DNA of 64,000 nt. It comes from Inhella crocodyli. GTDB taxonomy: Bacteria > Pseudomonadota > Gammaproteobacteria > Burkholderiales > Burkholderiaceae_C. The notes under the pieces were generated by a model that saw only the letters and a list, made by a program, of their open reading frames with translations, was not told the DNA's origin and searched no databases. How positions within the stretch are numbered: the first letter of the stretch is position 1; each line of letters opens with the position of its first letter. Shown piece by piece: positions 26,593 to 35,651 of the stretch. Made by a program: the position numbers and the translations under genes. The DNA lies in contig NZ_SACM01000001.1 of NCBI RefSeq assembly GCF_004004565.1, positions 1,488,001 to 1,552,000 of the forward strand, written 5' to 3'.

Positions 26593-29133
26593 ATGCAAGT
26601 CGATCGTCGCGACCTCCTGAAGTTGCAAGCCGCCGCCGCGGCCGCCACCGCGGCCGGCATCCCCGTCGTGGCACAGGGCGCGGCCCCGGCCCAAGCCCCA
26701 GGCGCCGTGCGCTGGGACAAGGCACCCTGCCGCTTCTGCGGCACCGGCTGCTCGGTCGTGGTGGGCGTGCAGGACAACAAGGTCGTGGCCACGCAGGGCG
26801 ACGTCGAAAGCCCGGTCAACCGCGGCCTGAACTGCATCAAGGGCTACTTCCTGTCCAAGATCATGTACGGCAAGGACCGCCTGACCACGCCCTTGCTGCG
26901 CAAGAAGAACGGCGTGTACGACAAGAACGGCGACTTCGTGCCCGTGAGCTGGGACGAGGCCTTCGACCTGATGGCCGCCAAGTGGAAGGAAACGCTGAAG
27001 AAAGACGGCCCGGCGGGCATCGGCATGTTCGGCTCGGGCCAGTGGACCATCTGGGAAGGCTACGCCGCCGCCAAGCTGTGGAAGGCGGGCTTTCGCTCCA
27101 ACAACCTCGACCCCAATGCCCGCCACTGCATGGCCAGCGCCGTGGCCGGTTTCATGCGCACCTTCGGCATCGACGAGCCGATGGGCTGCTACGACGACAT
27201 CGAGCAGGCCGACGCCTTCGTGCTGTGGGGCAGCAACATGGCGGAGATGCACCCCATCTTGTGGAGCCGCATCACCGACCGCCGCCTGAGCCACCCGGAG
27301 ACCAAGGTCGCCGTGCTCTCCACCTACGAGCACCGCAGCTTCGACCTGGCCGACCAGCCCATCATCTTCAAGCCGCAAACCGACCTGGCGATCCTGAACT
27401 ACATCGCCCACTACCTGATCAAGAACAACAAGGTCGACCACGCCTTCGTCAAGGCCCACGTCAACTTCAAGAAAGGCGCCGACGACATCGGCTACGGCCT
27501 GCGCCCGGCCCACGCCTTGGAAAAGGACGCCAAGAGCAATGGCTACCCCGGCGCCGACGGCAAGCCCAAGGGAAGCCCGAACGACGCCACGCCCATCGGC
27601 TTCGACGAGTTCGCCAAGTTCGTCAGCGAGTACACGGCCGAAAAGGTCAGTGCGCTGTCGGGCGTGCCCGTCAAACAATTGGAAGAACTGGCCAAGCTCT
27701 ACGCCGACCCGAAGGTCAAGGTCGTGTCCTTCTGGACCATGGGCTTCAACCAGCACACGCGGGGCACGTGGGCCAACAACATGGTCTACAACATCCACCT
27801 GCTGACCGGCAAGATCAGCCAACCGGGCAACAGCCCCTTCAGCCTGACGGGCCAGCCCAGCGCCTGCGGCACCGCGCGCGAGGTGGGCACCTTCGCCCAC
27901 CGCTTGCCCGCGGACATGGTGGTCACCAACCCCGAGCACCGCAAGCACACCGAGGAGATCTGGCAGCTGCCCGAGGGCACCATCCCCGACAAGATCGGCC
28001 TGCACGCCGTGGCGCAAAGCCGCGCGCTCAAGGACGGCAAGCTCAAGTGTTACTGGGTCACCACCAACAACAACATGCAGGCCGGCCCGAACATCAACGA
28101 CGAGATCCTGCCGGGCTGGCGCAACCCCGCGGCCTTCGTGGTCGTCAGCGACCCTTACCCGACCGTCAGCGCCATGGCCGCCGACCTGATCCTGCCCGCC
28201 GCCATGTGGGTTGAAAAGGAAGGGGCCTTTGGCAACGCCGAGCGCCGCACGCAGTTGTGGCGCCAGCAGGTCAGCGCCCCCGGCCAGGCCAAGAGCGACC
28301 TGTGGCAGTTCATCGAGTTCAGCAAGCGCTTCAAGATGGAAGAGGTGTGGCCTGCCGAGCTGTTGGCCAAGAAGCCCGAGTACAAGGGCAAGACCTTGTT
28401 CGACGTGCTTTACAAGAACGGCAAGGTCAACAAGTACCCGCTGGCCGACGTGGGCAAGGTCAACGGCAAGTACATCCCCGGCTACATGAACGACGAGTCC
28501 AAGCAGCTGGGTTACTACCTGCAAAAGGGCCTGTTCGAGGAGTACGCCGAGTTCGGCCGCGGCCACGGCCACGACCTGGCCCCCTTCGACACGTACCACG
28601 AGGTGCGCGGCCTGCGTTGGCCCGTGGTCGACGGCAAGGAAACGCTGTGGCGCTTCCGCGAGGGCTACGACCCCTACGTCAAGAAGGGCGAGGGCGTGAA
28701 GTTCTATGGTCACAAAGACGGCAAGGCGGTCGTCTACGCCCTGCCCTACCAACCGCCCGCCGAGAGCCCCGACAAGGACTACAACCTGTGGCTGTGCACG
28801 GGTCGCGTGCTGGAGCACTGGCACACCGGCAGCATGACGCGCCGCGTGCCCGAGTTGCACCGCGCCGTGCCCGAGGCCCTGCTGTACATGCACCCCGACG
28901 ACGCCAAGGACCGCGGCCTGCAGCGCGGCATGAAGGTCAAGGTCGCCTCGCGCCGCGGCGAGATCACCTGCGCCGTCGAGACCAAGGGGCGCAACAAGGT
29001 GCCGCGTGGTTTGGTGTTCGTGCCCTTCTTCGACGAGGGCCGCTTGGTCAACAAGCTCACGCTGGACGCCACCTGCCCGATCTCGAAGGAAACCGACTTC
29101 AAGAAGTGCGCGGTGCGCGTCCTGAAGGCCTGA
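26593..29133 (+). CDS. napA: Periplasmic nitrate reductase catalytic subunit NapA
   Basis: 846 aa. The twin-Arg signal DRRDLLKLQ is followed by an Ala-rich core. An N-terminal [4Fe-4S] motif is CRFCGTGC, continuing to the fourth Cys in RGLNCIKG. The molybdenum-ligating Cys is in [10 protein letters not shown]. Bis-MGD binding segments such as [10 protein letters not shown] and the C-terminal [24 protein letters not shown] are typical. It reduces nitrate to nitrite in the periplasm with electrons from NapB. The ATG at 26593 was preferred to an upstream start because GGAG lies 7 nt before it and the Tat signal starts there. Confidence 0.97.
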   Translation: MQVDRRDLLKLQAAAAAATAAGIPVVAQGAAPAQAPGAVRWDKAPCRFCGTGCSVVVGVQDNKVVATQGDVESPVNRGLNCIKGYFLSKIMYGKDRLTTPLLRKKNGVYDKNGDFVPVSWDEAFDLMAAKWKETLKKDGPAGIGMFGSGQWTIWEGYAAAKLWKAGFRSNNLDPNARHCMASAVAGFMRTFGIDEPMGCYDDIEQADAFVLWGSNMAEMHPILWSRITDRRLSHPETKVAVLSTYEHRSFDLADQPIIFKPQTDLAILNYIAHYLIKNNKVDHAFVKAHVNFKKGADDIGYGLRPAHALEKDAKSNGYPGADGKPKGSPNDATPIGFDEFAKFVSEYTAEKVSALSGVPVKQLEELAKLYADPKVKVVSFWTMGFNQHTRGTWANNMVYNIHLLTGKISQPGNSPFSLTGQPSACGTAREVGTFAHRLPADMVVTNPEHRKHTEEIWQLPEGTIPDKIGLHAVAQSRALKDGKLKCYWVTTNNNMQAGPNINDEILPGWRNPAAFVVVSDPYPTVSAMAADLILPAAMWVEKEGAFGNAERRTQLWRQQVSAPGQAKSDLWQFIEFSKRFKMEEVWPAELLAKKPEYKGKTLFDVLYKNGKVNKYPLADVGKVNGKYIPGYMNDESKQLGYYLQKGLFEEYAEFGRGHGHDLAPFDTYHEVRGLRWPVVDGKETLWRFREGYDPYVKKGEGVKFYGHKDGKAVVYALPYQPPAESPDKDYNLWLCTGRVLEHWHTGSMTRRVPELHRAVPEALLYMHPDDAKDRGLQRGMKVKVASRRGEITCAVETKGRNKVPRGLVFVPFFDEGRLVNKLTLDATCPISKETDFKKCAVRVLKA

Positions 29134-29146
29134 GCGAGCGACCCGC

Positions 29147-29950
29147 ATGGCCCTGAGTCGACGTGCGCTGCTGCAAGGCGCCACCACCTCCGCCACCGCC
29201 GGCCTCTTGGCCGCGGGGGCGGCGGTCGTGTCGCGCCCAGCGCGGGCGCGCGCGGCCCAGGCCTTGCGCCCCCCCGGCGCCTTGGACGAGCCCGACTTCT
29301 TGGCCGCCTGCGTGCGCTGTGGCCTGTGCGTGCGCGACTGCCCGCCGCACAACCTCCAGCTCAGCCAGTGGGGCGACGGCCTCGCCGCCGACGTGGCCAT
29401 CGGCACGCCCTACTTCGAGGCCCGCGCCATCCCCTGCGAGATGTGCGAGGACCTGCCCTGCGTCAAGGCCTGCCCCACCGGTGCGCTGGACCCGCTGTTG
29501 ACCGACATCAGCCAGGCGCGCATGGGCCTGGCCGTGCTCATCGACCACGAGAGCTGCCTCAACTTCCTCGGCCTGCGCTGCGACGTTTGCTACCGCGTCT
29601 GCCCGGTCATCGACCAGGCCATCACGCTGGAAAAGGTCAGCAACCCCCGCAGCGATCGCCACGCCATGCTGCTGCCCACCGTGCATGCCGAGGCCTGCAC
29701 CGGCTGCGGCAAGTGCGAGCACAGCTGCGTGCTTGAGCGCGCCGCCATCAAGGTGCTGCCGCGCGCGTTGGCCCAGGGCGAGTTGGGCCCGCACTACCGC
29801 AAGGGATGGGAGTCCACGAACCGCCAGGGCAAGCCGCAGTTCGCGCAGCCCGAGCAGCGCCTTCCCGCGCAAACCGACGACCTGGGGCCGCTGCGCAGTG
29901 GCGCGCAGCCCTACCCCGCGCCCCGCGCGGCCTCGGAGCCGGCGCCATGA
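29147..29950 (+). CDS. napG: Ferredoxin-type protein NapG
   Basis: 267 aa. A Tat signal ([12 protein letters not shown]) leads into four ferredoxin-like Cys groups: [44 protein letters not shown] and [13 protein letters not shown], giving up to four [4Fe-4S] clusters. With membrane NapH it forms a quinol dehydrogenase that feeds electrons to the Nap system. It is 13 bp after napA, and its stop overlaps the napH start (ATGA). Confidence 0.93.
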   Translation: MALSRRALLQGATTSATAGLLAAGAAVVSRPARARAAQALRPPGALDEPDFLAACVRCGLCVRDCPPHNLQLSQWGDGLAADVAIGTPYFEARAIPCEMCEDLPCVKACPTGALDPLLTDISQARMGLAVLIDHESCLNFLGLRCDVCYRVCPVIDQAITLEKVSNPRSDRHAMLLPTVHAEACTGCGKCEHSCVLERAAIKVLPRALAQGELGPHYRKGWESTNRQGKPQFAQPEQRLPAQTDDLGPLRSGAQPYPAPRAASEPAP

Positions 29951-30804
29951 TCCCGATCGCCCTGGCCCCCGCGTCGCCGCCCGAACGCAGCGCCTGGCGC
30001 CGCCACCGCTTCCTGCTGCTGCGCCGCAGCAGCCAGTTGGCAGTGCTGGCCCTCTTCCTGCTCGGCCCCTGGGCCGGCCTGTGGTGGGTCAAGGGCAATT
30101 TGGCATCGAGCCTGAGCTTCGGTGTGCTGCCCCTCACCGACCCCTTCGTGCTGGCGCAAAGCCTGGCCGCGCAGCACTGGGCCGAGGCCACCGCGTTGAT
30201 CGGTGCGGCCCTTGTGCTGGCCTTTTACGGCCTGCTGGTGGGCCGCGCCTACTGCGGCTGGGTGTGCCCGGTGAATGCCGTCACCGACGCCGCCGGCTGG
30301 CTGCGTCGCCGCTTCAAGCTCAACGCGGGCAGCGCGCCCCCGCGCGGCCTGCGCTACGCGCTCTTGGCCGCCGTGTTGCTGGCTGCCGCCATCACCGGCC
30401 TGCCGGTGTGGGAGTCGGTCAACCCTGTCACCCTCACCCAACGCGCGCTCATCTTTGGCGGCAGCGTGGCCTGGGCGGCCGTGGTCGCTGTCTTCCTGTT
30501 CGACCTCGCCGTGGCGCCCCGCGGCTGGTGCGGCCACGTGTGCCCCATGGGCGCGGCCTACTCGCTGATCGGCAGCAAGCCTTTGCTGCGCGTCTCGGCC
30601 GCGCACCGCAGCCGCTGCAACGACTGCGGCGACTGCTACGCCGTGTGCCCCGAACCCCAGATCCTCGTGGCCCCCTTGAAGGGCAAGGCCGGCAGCGGCC
30701 CCCTCATCCAAGCCCGCGAATGCAGCGCCTGTGGCCGCTGCGTCGACGTGTGCAGCACCGAGGTTTTCCAGTTCACCCACCGCTTTGACCACCGAAGGGA
30801 CTGA
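29947..30804 (+). CDS. napH: Quinol dehydrogenase membrane subunit NapH
   Basis: 285 aa. Four membrane helices carry the cytoplasmic Cys-Pro motifs YCGWVCPVN and WCGHVCPMG. The C-terminal part has [12 protein letters not shown] and [11 protein letters not shown], two [4Fe-4S] ferredoxin sites. NapH oxidises quinol and passes electrons to NapG, or toward NapC/NapB. It overlaps napG by 4 nt and is followed by napB after 2 bp. An upstream in-frame extension from 29806 is only a shadow of napG. Confidence 0.93.
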   Translation: MIPIALAPASPPERSAWRRHRFLLLRRSSQLAVLALFLLGPWAGLWWVKGNLASSLSFGVLPLTDPFVLAQSLAAQHWAEATALIGAALVLAFYGLLVGRAYCGWVCPVNAVTDAAGWLRRRFKLNAGSAPPRGLRYALLAAVLLAAAITGLPVWESVNPVTLTQRALIFGGSVAWAAVVAVFLFDLAVAPRGWCGHVCPMGAAYSLIGSKPLLRVSAAHRSRCNDCGDCYAVCPEPQILVAPLKGKAGSGPLIQARECSACGRCVDVCSTEVFQFTHRFDHRRD

Positions 30805-30806
30805 CC

Positions 30807-31280
30807 ATGAAGCGCCCCGCCCTGTTCCAACGCTGCTGGCCGCTGCTGCTGGCCGTGTCGATGTTCGCCATCGGCATCGACATGGCCCACGCCGCCGAGC
30901 CCGCCGCCCCCGTGAAATTGGAGGGCCTGCGACAAGGCACGCCCCTGAACCAGGACAACCCGCCGGCCAACCACCGCCAGGAGCGAGACCACCCGGTGGG
31001 CGACCGCGACTTCGTGCAGATGCCCCCGCTGATCCCGCACACCATCAGCGGCTACCAAATCACCAAGAATTTCAACAAGTGCATGGACTGCCACGCGTGG
31101 CAGAAGACCAAGGAAAGCGGCGCCACCAAGATCAGCGTCACGCACTTCAAAACGCGCGACGGCGTGGAGTTGGACACCGTGAGCCCGCGGCGCTACTTCT
31201 GCACGCAATGCCACGTGCCGCAAAGCGACGCCAAACCGCTCGTTCCAAACACCTACGAACGCGCCAAGGGCATGAAGTGA
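30807..31280 (+). CDS. napB: Diheme cytochrome c subunit NapB
   Basis: 157 aa. A signal peptide ends near AHAAEPA (about residue 30). Two heme motifs are CMDCH (92-96) and CTQCH (132-136), with further His residues at the distal positions (PLIPHTIS, VTHFKT). It carries electrons from NapC/NapH to NapA. It requires the Ccm system encoded just upstream. A normal ribosome binding site (GAAGGGA) is within the end of napH. Confidence 0.94.
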   Translation: MKRPALFQRCWPLLLAVSMFAIGIDMAHAAEPAAPVKLEGLRQGTPLNQDNPPANHRQERDHPVGDRDFVQMPPLIPHTISGYQITKNFNKCMDCHAWQKTKESGATKISVTHFKTRDGVELDTVSPRRYFCTQCHVPQSDAKPLVPNTYERAKGMK

Positions 31281-31290
31281 GGGTCGCCCC

Positions 31291-31923
31291 ATGAAAGCCC
31301 TGATCCAACGCCTGTGGGCCTTCGCCCACACCAAGCTGTTTTGGCTGCTGACCGCCGCGTTCGCAGCCGGCATCGTCTTCTGGGGCGGCTTCAACACCGC
31401 CATGGAATGGACCAACCGCGAAGCCTTCTGCATCTCCTGCCACGAGATGGAGAAGAACGTCTTCGTCGAGTACCGAAACACCATCCACTACCAGAACCGC
31501 ACCGGCGTGCGCGCCACCTGCCCCGACTGCCACGTGCCCAAGGAGTGGGGCCCCAAGATGTGGCGCAAGATCCAAGCCTCCAACGAAGTGCTGCACAAGA
31601 TCCTGGGCTCCATCGACACGCCCGAGAAGTTCAACGCCAAGCGTCCGGTGTTGGCCCAGCACGAGTGGGACCGCATGAAGGCCAACGACTCGCAAGAGTG
31701 CCGCAACTGCCACAACTTCACCTACATGGACTACGCGGAGCAAAACAGCCGCGCGGCCACGCGGCACCAGGTGGCGTTCACGGCGGGCCAAACCTGCATC
31801 GACTGCCACAAGGGCATCGCCCACACCCTGCCGCCCATCGCGCAGCCCATCGGCGCGCACAAGGAAGGCGAACTGGTGCTGCCGCCCAGCAGCGCCGCTT
31901 CGGATTCAGCCTCGGGCCATTGA
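31291..31923 (+). CDS. napC: Tetraheme quinol dehydrogenase NapC
   Basis: 210 aa. One N-terminal membrane anchor (about residues 15-35) is followed by four heme motifs: CISCH (47-51), CPDCH (77-81), CRNCH (137-141) and CIDCH (169-173). It belongs to the NapC/NirT family, which takes electrons from quinol and passes them to NapB. The presence of both NapC and NapGH implies two entry routes. Its last 18 bp overlap the end of napF on the other strand. Confidence 0.95.
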   Translation: MKALIQRLWAFAHTKLFWLLTAAFAAGIVFWGGFNTAMEWTNREAFCISCHEMEKNVFVEYRNTIHYQNRTGVRATCPDCHVPKEWGPKMWRKIQASNEVLHKILGSIDTPEKFNAKRPVLAQHEWDRMKANDSQECRNCHNFTYMDYAEQNSRAATRHQVAFTAGQTCIDCHKGIAHTLPPIAQPIGAHKEGELVLPPSSAASDSASGH

Positions 31924-32379
31924 GATCGCTTGCGTGGGGCAGCCCCCCACGCACGCCCCGCAGCCGGTGCAGGCCTCGGCGGTCAGCACCGGCTGGGCCA
32001 CCTGGCCCAAGCGCGGCGGGAAGCGAATGGCCCGCGCGTCGCAGGCCTCGCCGCACACGCGGCATTCCACCCCACGCTGCGCCAGGCAGGCCGCGCCGAA
32101 GCGCGCCGCCCAGCCTTCGAACACCGCCGGAGCTTGCAGGGCACCCGGCTCGCAGGCGCTCACACAAGCGCCACAGGCATCGCAACCTGCTTGCGCGAAC
32201 TGCATTTCCGGGAAGCCCCCGCCGCCGCGCCGGATGACCTGCGGCGGACAGGCCTTGATGCAGGCGTCGCAGCGCGTGCAGCGTCGCTCGAACACGGCCT
32301 CGGCCACGGCCCCAGGCGGCCGTTGAACGGCACGTTGCGCCGCCGAAGGGCGGAACAGAAAGCGACGGCGAGGGTCCAT
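31906..32379 (-). CDS. napF: Ferredoxin-type protein NapF, reversed relative to napDAGHBC
   Basis: 157 aa. It starts MDPRRRFLFRP (RRRFLFR is a NapF hallmark) and has the Cys groups CTRCDACIKACPP, CDACGACVSACEP and CTGCGACVGGCPT, plus an extra set CRVCGEAC. NapF is cytoplasmic and interacts with NapA, probably in maturation or Fe-S loading. In many nap operons napF is the first gene; here it is convergent with napC and overlaps it by 18 bp. Its ATG coincides with the transcript start predicted from the box shared with mobB, so the mRNA may be leaderless. Confidence 0.88.
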   Translation of the reverse strand: MDPRRRFLFRPSAAQRAVQRPPGAVAEAVFERRCTRCDACIKACPPQVIRRGGGGFPEMQFAQAGCDACGACVSACEPGALQAPAVFEGWAARFGAACLAQRGVECRVCGEACDARAIRFPPRLGQVAQPVLTAEACTGCGACVGGCPTQAISMARG

Positions 32380-32385
32380 GCGGGC

Positions 32386-32455
32386 ATTGTGGTCGCCGGG
32401 GCGCGGCCGCCCCTTGTGGTGCATCAAGGCCCCGCGCCGGTCCGGCTTCCACAAT
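32386..32455. promoter_or_regulatory. Symmetric divergent DNR/FNR-type promoter of napF and mobB
   Basis: TTGTGGTGCATCAA (32414-32427, centre 32420.5) with flanking CC/GG. CACAAT lies at exactly the class II distance on both strands (32450-32455 and 32391-32386). Predicted starts at 32462 and 32379 coincide with the two ATG codons, so both messages would be leaderless. The left half-site (TTGTG) deviates from TTGAT, so affinity may be lower. Confidence 0.65.
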
Positions 32456-32461
32456 GCCGCC

Positions 32462-32974
32462 ATGAACGTCTTTGGCATCGCCGGCCGCTCCGGCATGGGC
32501 AAGACCACGCTGTTGGAGCGGCTCGTGCCCGCCCTCACCGCGCGGGGCTTGCGGGTCTCCCTGATCAAGCACAGTCACAAGGACATCGAGGTCGACCGGC
32601 CCGGCAAGGACAGCTACCGCCTGCGCGAGGCCGGTTGCCAAGAGGTGCTGCTGCTCGGTCGCAGCCGTTGGGCCCTGATGCACGAGCTGCGCGGCGACGA
32701 GGAGCCGCCGCTCGATTACCTGCTCAGCCGCATCCAGGCTTGCGACCTGGTGCTGGTGGAAGGCTTCAAGGGCGGCGACTTCCCCAAGCTCGAGGTGTGG
32801 CGCGCGGAAGAGGGCAAGCCCATGCTGTGGCCCGATTGGCCCGGCATCGTGGCCCTCGCCTCCGACGCCCCGCCGCCCGACCTGGCTCTGCCCTGGGTCG
32901 ACCTGGCCGACACCGCCGCCGTGCTCGCGCTGGTGCTGGCGCACGCCGCGCCGGTGGCGCTGGCTTCGCGCTGA
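32462..32974 (+). CDS. mobB: Molybdopterin-guanine dinucleotide biosynthesis protein MobB
   Basis: 170 aa. P-loop GRSGMGKTTLLERL is at the N-terminus (about residues 7-20), then SLIKHSHKD and VLVEGFKGGDFPKLEVWR, which are MobB signatures. It binds GTP and assists MobA in attaching GMP to molybdopterin, the cofactor form needed by NapA. The location divergent from napF with a shared box ties cofactor supply to nitrate respiration. The ATG at 32462 was chosen over an upstream in-frame start because the family motif begins at once and the -10 hexamer CACAAT precedes it by 6 nt. Confidence 0.9.
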   Translation: MNVFGIAGRSGMGKTTLLERLVPALTARGLRVSLIKHSHKDIEVDRPGKDSYRLREAGCQEVLLLGRSRWALMHELRGDEEPPLDYLLSRIQACDLVLVEGFKGGDFPKLEVWRAEEGKPMLWPDWPGIVALASDAPPPDLALPWVDLADTAAVLALVLAHAAPVALASR

Positions 32975-32984
32975 ACGCCCTCGT

Positions 32985-33065
32985 CACAATGGCGGCATGC
33001 CCGCCCCGTCCCCCGCCCCTCGCCGTTCGGCCTGCCGCCCTGCGGTGAGGGCCGCCCTGGCTTGA
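32985..33065 (+). other. -10 hexamer and leaderless 22-codon ORF before the TonB-like gene
   Basis: CACAAT (32985-32990) is followed, at the same distance as in mobB, by ATG at 32997. That ATG opens a 22-codon frame rich in Pro, Ala and Arg which ends at TGA 33063-33065. The TGA overlaps the TTG start (33062) of the TonB-like CDS. It may be a leader peptide coupled to the downstream gene, or the true start of that gene with a frameshift between. There is no good -35. Confidence 0.4.
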
Positions 33066-35122
33066 GCGCGCCGGCCGACGACGCGGCCGGGTCCGCGGAC
33101 GAGGCCCTGCCCCCCTTCCACGCCACGGCCGACGTCGACCCCTACGCCGACGCCGCCGCGCGGCCCGAGCGCCGCCGCCTGCGACGCACCCTGCCGCTGT
33201 CCTTCGCCGCGCACGCGCTCTTGCTGCTCAGCCTGAGCCTGGGCACCGCCAGCCTCGCGCCCGAGGCCTGGCGCAGCGCGACCTTGCCACCGCCCCTGCC
33301 ACCCTCGCCGCCCCCGGTGTGGGTGGCCGAGCTGCTGCCCTTGCCCACCGCCCCCACAGGGCCCACCGCCGCGCCGGCGCCCCGACGGGGCGCCCAATCC
33401 CAGCCCGCGCGCGGGCGCGGCAACGCTGGCAAGGCCGGCGCGGCGGCGCCCGTGGCCGAGCCCTGGCGCGCCCTCGGCCCCCGCGCCGCGGCGGGCACCG
33501 AGCCGGCGCTGGCCCTGCTGGCGGTGGAGGACCCGACCGAGACCGCCCCCACGCCCCCCACAGCGGCCTCGGCCCCCCCGTGGACCCCGGCGCCCACGGC
33601 CGCGGTTGCGCCCGTTCCTGTGCCCGTTACTGCGCCCAGCCCCTCGCCCGCCGCCAGCGCGCCAGCGCCCCACGCGGACCCCACGCCGCCCCCCGCGCCG
33701 GTGGCCGACGACGCGGCCGAGCCCGATCGCCTGCTGCGCTTGGCCCGCGAGGCGCAGGCCCGCACCGAGCGGGCCGAGGCCCAGCGCCAAGAAGCCGCCC
33801 GCCAGGCCAGCGCCCGGGCTGAGCTGCAACGCGCCGAGGCCGCGGCCCAGGCCGCCCAACAGCAAGCCCAACAGCAAGCCCAAGAGGCCGCGCGCCGGGC
33901 GCAAGCCGTGGCGGCGCAACAGGCCGCGGAACAGGTGGCGCAGCAAGCCGCCGAGAAAGCGGCCCAACAGGCCGCTCAACAGGCCGCTCAACAGGCCGCC
34001 CAGCAAGACGCGGAACGCCAGGCCAAGGCCTTGGCCGCGCAGCAAGCCCGCGCCCGCCATGAAGCCGCCCAACGCGAGGCCGAGCAGCGCGAGGCCGAGC
34101 GCCAGGCCGAAGCCGCGCGGGTCGCCAGCGCCAAGGCCGCCGCCGCATTGGCCCAAGCCGATGCCGAACGCCGCGAGGCCGCGCGCCTGGAGGCCCAGAA
34201 GCAAGAGGCGGCGCGGCAAGAGGCCCTTCGACAAGAGACCGCCCGGCAAGAAGCGGCGCGGCAAGAAGCCCTTCGGCAAGAAGCCGCCCGGCAGGAGGCG
34301 CAACGCCAAGAGGCGCTTCGGCAGGAGGCCGCGCGGCAACAGGCCGCCCGGGCCGAGGCCGAGCGCCGCGAAGCGGCGCAGCGGGAGGCCGCACACCGCG
34401 AGGCCGCCCAACGAGAAGCGGCCCAGCGCGAAGCGGCGCGCCAGCTGGCCGCCCAACAAGAAGCCGCCCGCGCCGAGGCAGCCCAGCGAGAGGCCGCGCA
34501 ACGCGAGGCCGCCCGGCAAGCCGCCGCCCGCCAAGAGGCCGAGCGCCAAGCCCAGGCGAACGCCCAAGCGCAGGCCAAGGCCGAAGCCGCCCGCCTTAAG
34601 GCGGCCGAAGACGCCGCCGACGAGGCCCGCCGCGAGGCCTCGCGCCGTGCCATGGGCCGGCAGCTGGACGAAGAGCGCGCCCAGCGCGAGGCCGCGGCCA
34701 ACGCCACCCAGAACCCGCACACCGCCCCCAACGTCCGCCCCGGCGGCGCCCTGCCCTTGGGTTGGGCCCCGCTGCGCCGCGCCCGCCTGTACGGCCACAC
34801 CGACCCCAACCCCGAGATCGTGGCCTTCGCCCAGGCCTGGGCCCGCAAGATCCAGCTGAACACGCCGCCCGATCTCGTGCGGCAACTGGCGCAAGCGCGC
34901 CACAACCCGCCGCTGGTCACCGTGGCCGTGCGCCGCGACGGCTCCGTCGAAGCCATCACCTTCGTCATCGGCAGCGGCGCGCCCGAGGTCGACGAGGCCA
35001 TCCGCCGCATCGTGCAAAGCCACCAGCCCTACGCCCCCTTCAGCCCCGAACTGGCCCGCGAGGTGGACGTGCTGGAGATTCGCCGCACCTGGAGCTTCAG
35101 CAGCGTGGTGGGCCTGCAGTGA
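33062..35122 (+). CDS. TolA/TonB-like energy transducer with very long coiled coil
   Basis: 686 aa. A cytoplasmic N-terminus with a basic patch (ERRRLRRTLPLSF) precedes one membrane helix (FAAHALLLLSLSLGTASLA, about residues 49-68). A Pro/Ala-rich periplasmic part follows, then about 320 residues of Ala/Gln/Glu/Arg repeats predicted to form a rod (about 225-545), and a C-terminal TonB-type domain (ARLYGHTDPNPEIVAFAQAW through RDGSVEAITFVIGSGAPEVDEAIRRIV). TonB proteins transmit proton-motive force to outer-membrane receptors; TolA has the same helical rod, so this looks like a hybrid. A TonB-dependent receptor lies 1.2 kb downstream on the other strand. The start is uncertain (TTG without a ribosome binding site). 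Confidence 0.75.
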   Translation: MSAPADDAAGSADEALPPFHATADVDPYADAAARPERRRLRRTLPLSFAAHALLLLSLSLGTASLAPEAWRSATLPPPLPPSPPPVWVAELLPLPTAPTGPTAAPAPRRGAQSQPARGRGNAGKAGAAAPVAEPWRALGPRAAAGTEPALALLAVEDPTETAPTPPTAASAPPWTPAPTAAVAPVPVPVTAPSPSPAASAPAPHADPTPPPAPVADDAAEPDRLLRLAREAQARTERAEAQRQEAARQASARAELQRAEAAAQAAQQQAQQQAQEAARRAQAVAAQQAAEQVAQQAAEKAAQQAAQQAAQQAAQQDAERQAKALAAQQARARHEAAQREAEQREAERQAEAARVASAKAAAALAQADAERREAARLEAQKQEAARQEALRQETARQEAARQEALRQEAARQEAQRQEALRQEAARQQAARAEAERREAAQREAAHREAAQREAAQREAARQLAAQQEAARAEAAQREAAQREAARQAAARQEAERQAQANAQAQAKAEAARLKAAEDAADEARREASRRAMGRQLDEERAQREAAANATQNPHTAPNVRPGGALPLGWAPLRRARLYGHTDPNPEIVAFAQAWARKIQLNTPPDLVRQLAQARHNPPLVTVAVRRDGSVEAITFVIGSGAPEVDEAIRRIVQSHQPYAPFSPELAREVDVLEIRRTWSFSSVVGLQ
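33734..34694 (+). repeat. In-gene repeats coding for the Ala/Gln/Glu/Arg rod
   Basis: Imperfect short repeats encode units such as QQAAQQA, RQEAARQEA and RQEALRQEA. Around 33960-34010 there are near-identical CAACAGGCCGCTCAACAGG-type units; around 34195-34335 units of the CGGCAAGAAGC type recur. This pattern is prone to slippage, so rod length may vary between strains. A heptad-like distribution of Ala supports coiled-coil structure. Confidence 0.65.
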
Positions 35123-35651
35123 GCGCCCGCCCACCCGCCACCGCCCTGTCTCTTTTTAAAACCAAAAATAATTTAGTTGGGCCGACGGATAACAACTGAC
35201 GTATAAACGGCGCCGCCGCAGCCCCTGCGGTGCTTCATGGCGCGCCCGGTGCGCGCCGCCCGCGACCCCCGTCGCCCCCCCTGGAGCCCGCCTGCTGGCG
35301 GCTCCTTGCGCCCCGGTGGCGCACGCCGGTGCAGGCCACCCGCGCAAGCGATCGAATCCCATCTCCACCTTCACCCTCCCCCTGGGCCGGCCCCTCGGCT
35401 CGCCCACGACCCCACCGAGCGGCAGCGGCTGCTGGCGGGCTTCGTTCGCGCGCCAACGCGCCCACGGCAAGGACGGCCATCGCCGCCCCGGTCCGCCGGG
35501 CCGCCCCCAGGTGGCGGCCCACCCACCCTCAACCCCCGTGCGCTGACGGGAGGCCTTCCCAGGCCCCACCCGCAGCGCCCGTGTCCCGCGTCCTACCGGT
35601 TCGCACTCCCGCACCCCGACGGTGCGACTTGACCTCCAGAAAGGCTCCACC
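35123..35651 (+). promoter_or_regulatory. Long GC-rich leader of the RRM gene
   Basis: 529 bp without a gene. It opens with an AT-rich tract (about 35151-35180), followed by TATAAA at 35202-35207, a good -10 although no clear -35 lies at 17 bp. If transcription starts near 35214 the leader would be about 440 nt, strongly GC-rich and able to fold. Small open frames inside look like shadows. AGAAAGG at the end is the ribosome binding site for the RRM gene. Long structured leaders are known for cold-responsive RNA-binding proteins; here that is inference. Confidence 0.4.

Noticed and set aside
33734-34694. CRISPR-like or satellite repeat array
   Set aside because: The repeats are in-frame codons of the coiled-coil rod with no spacer structure.
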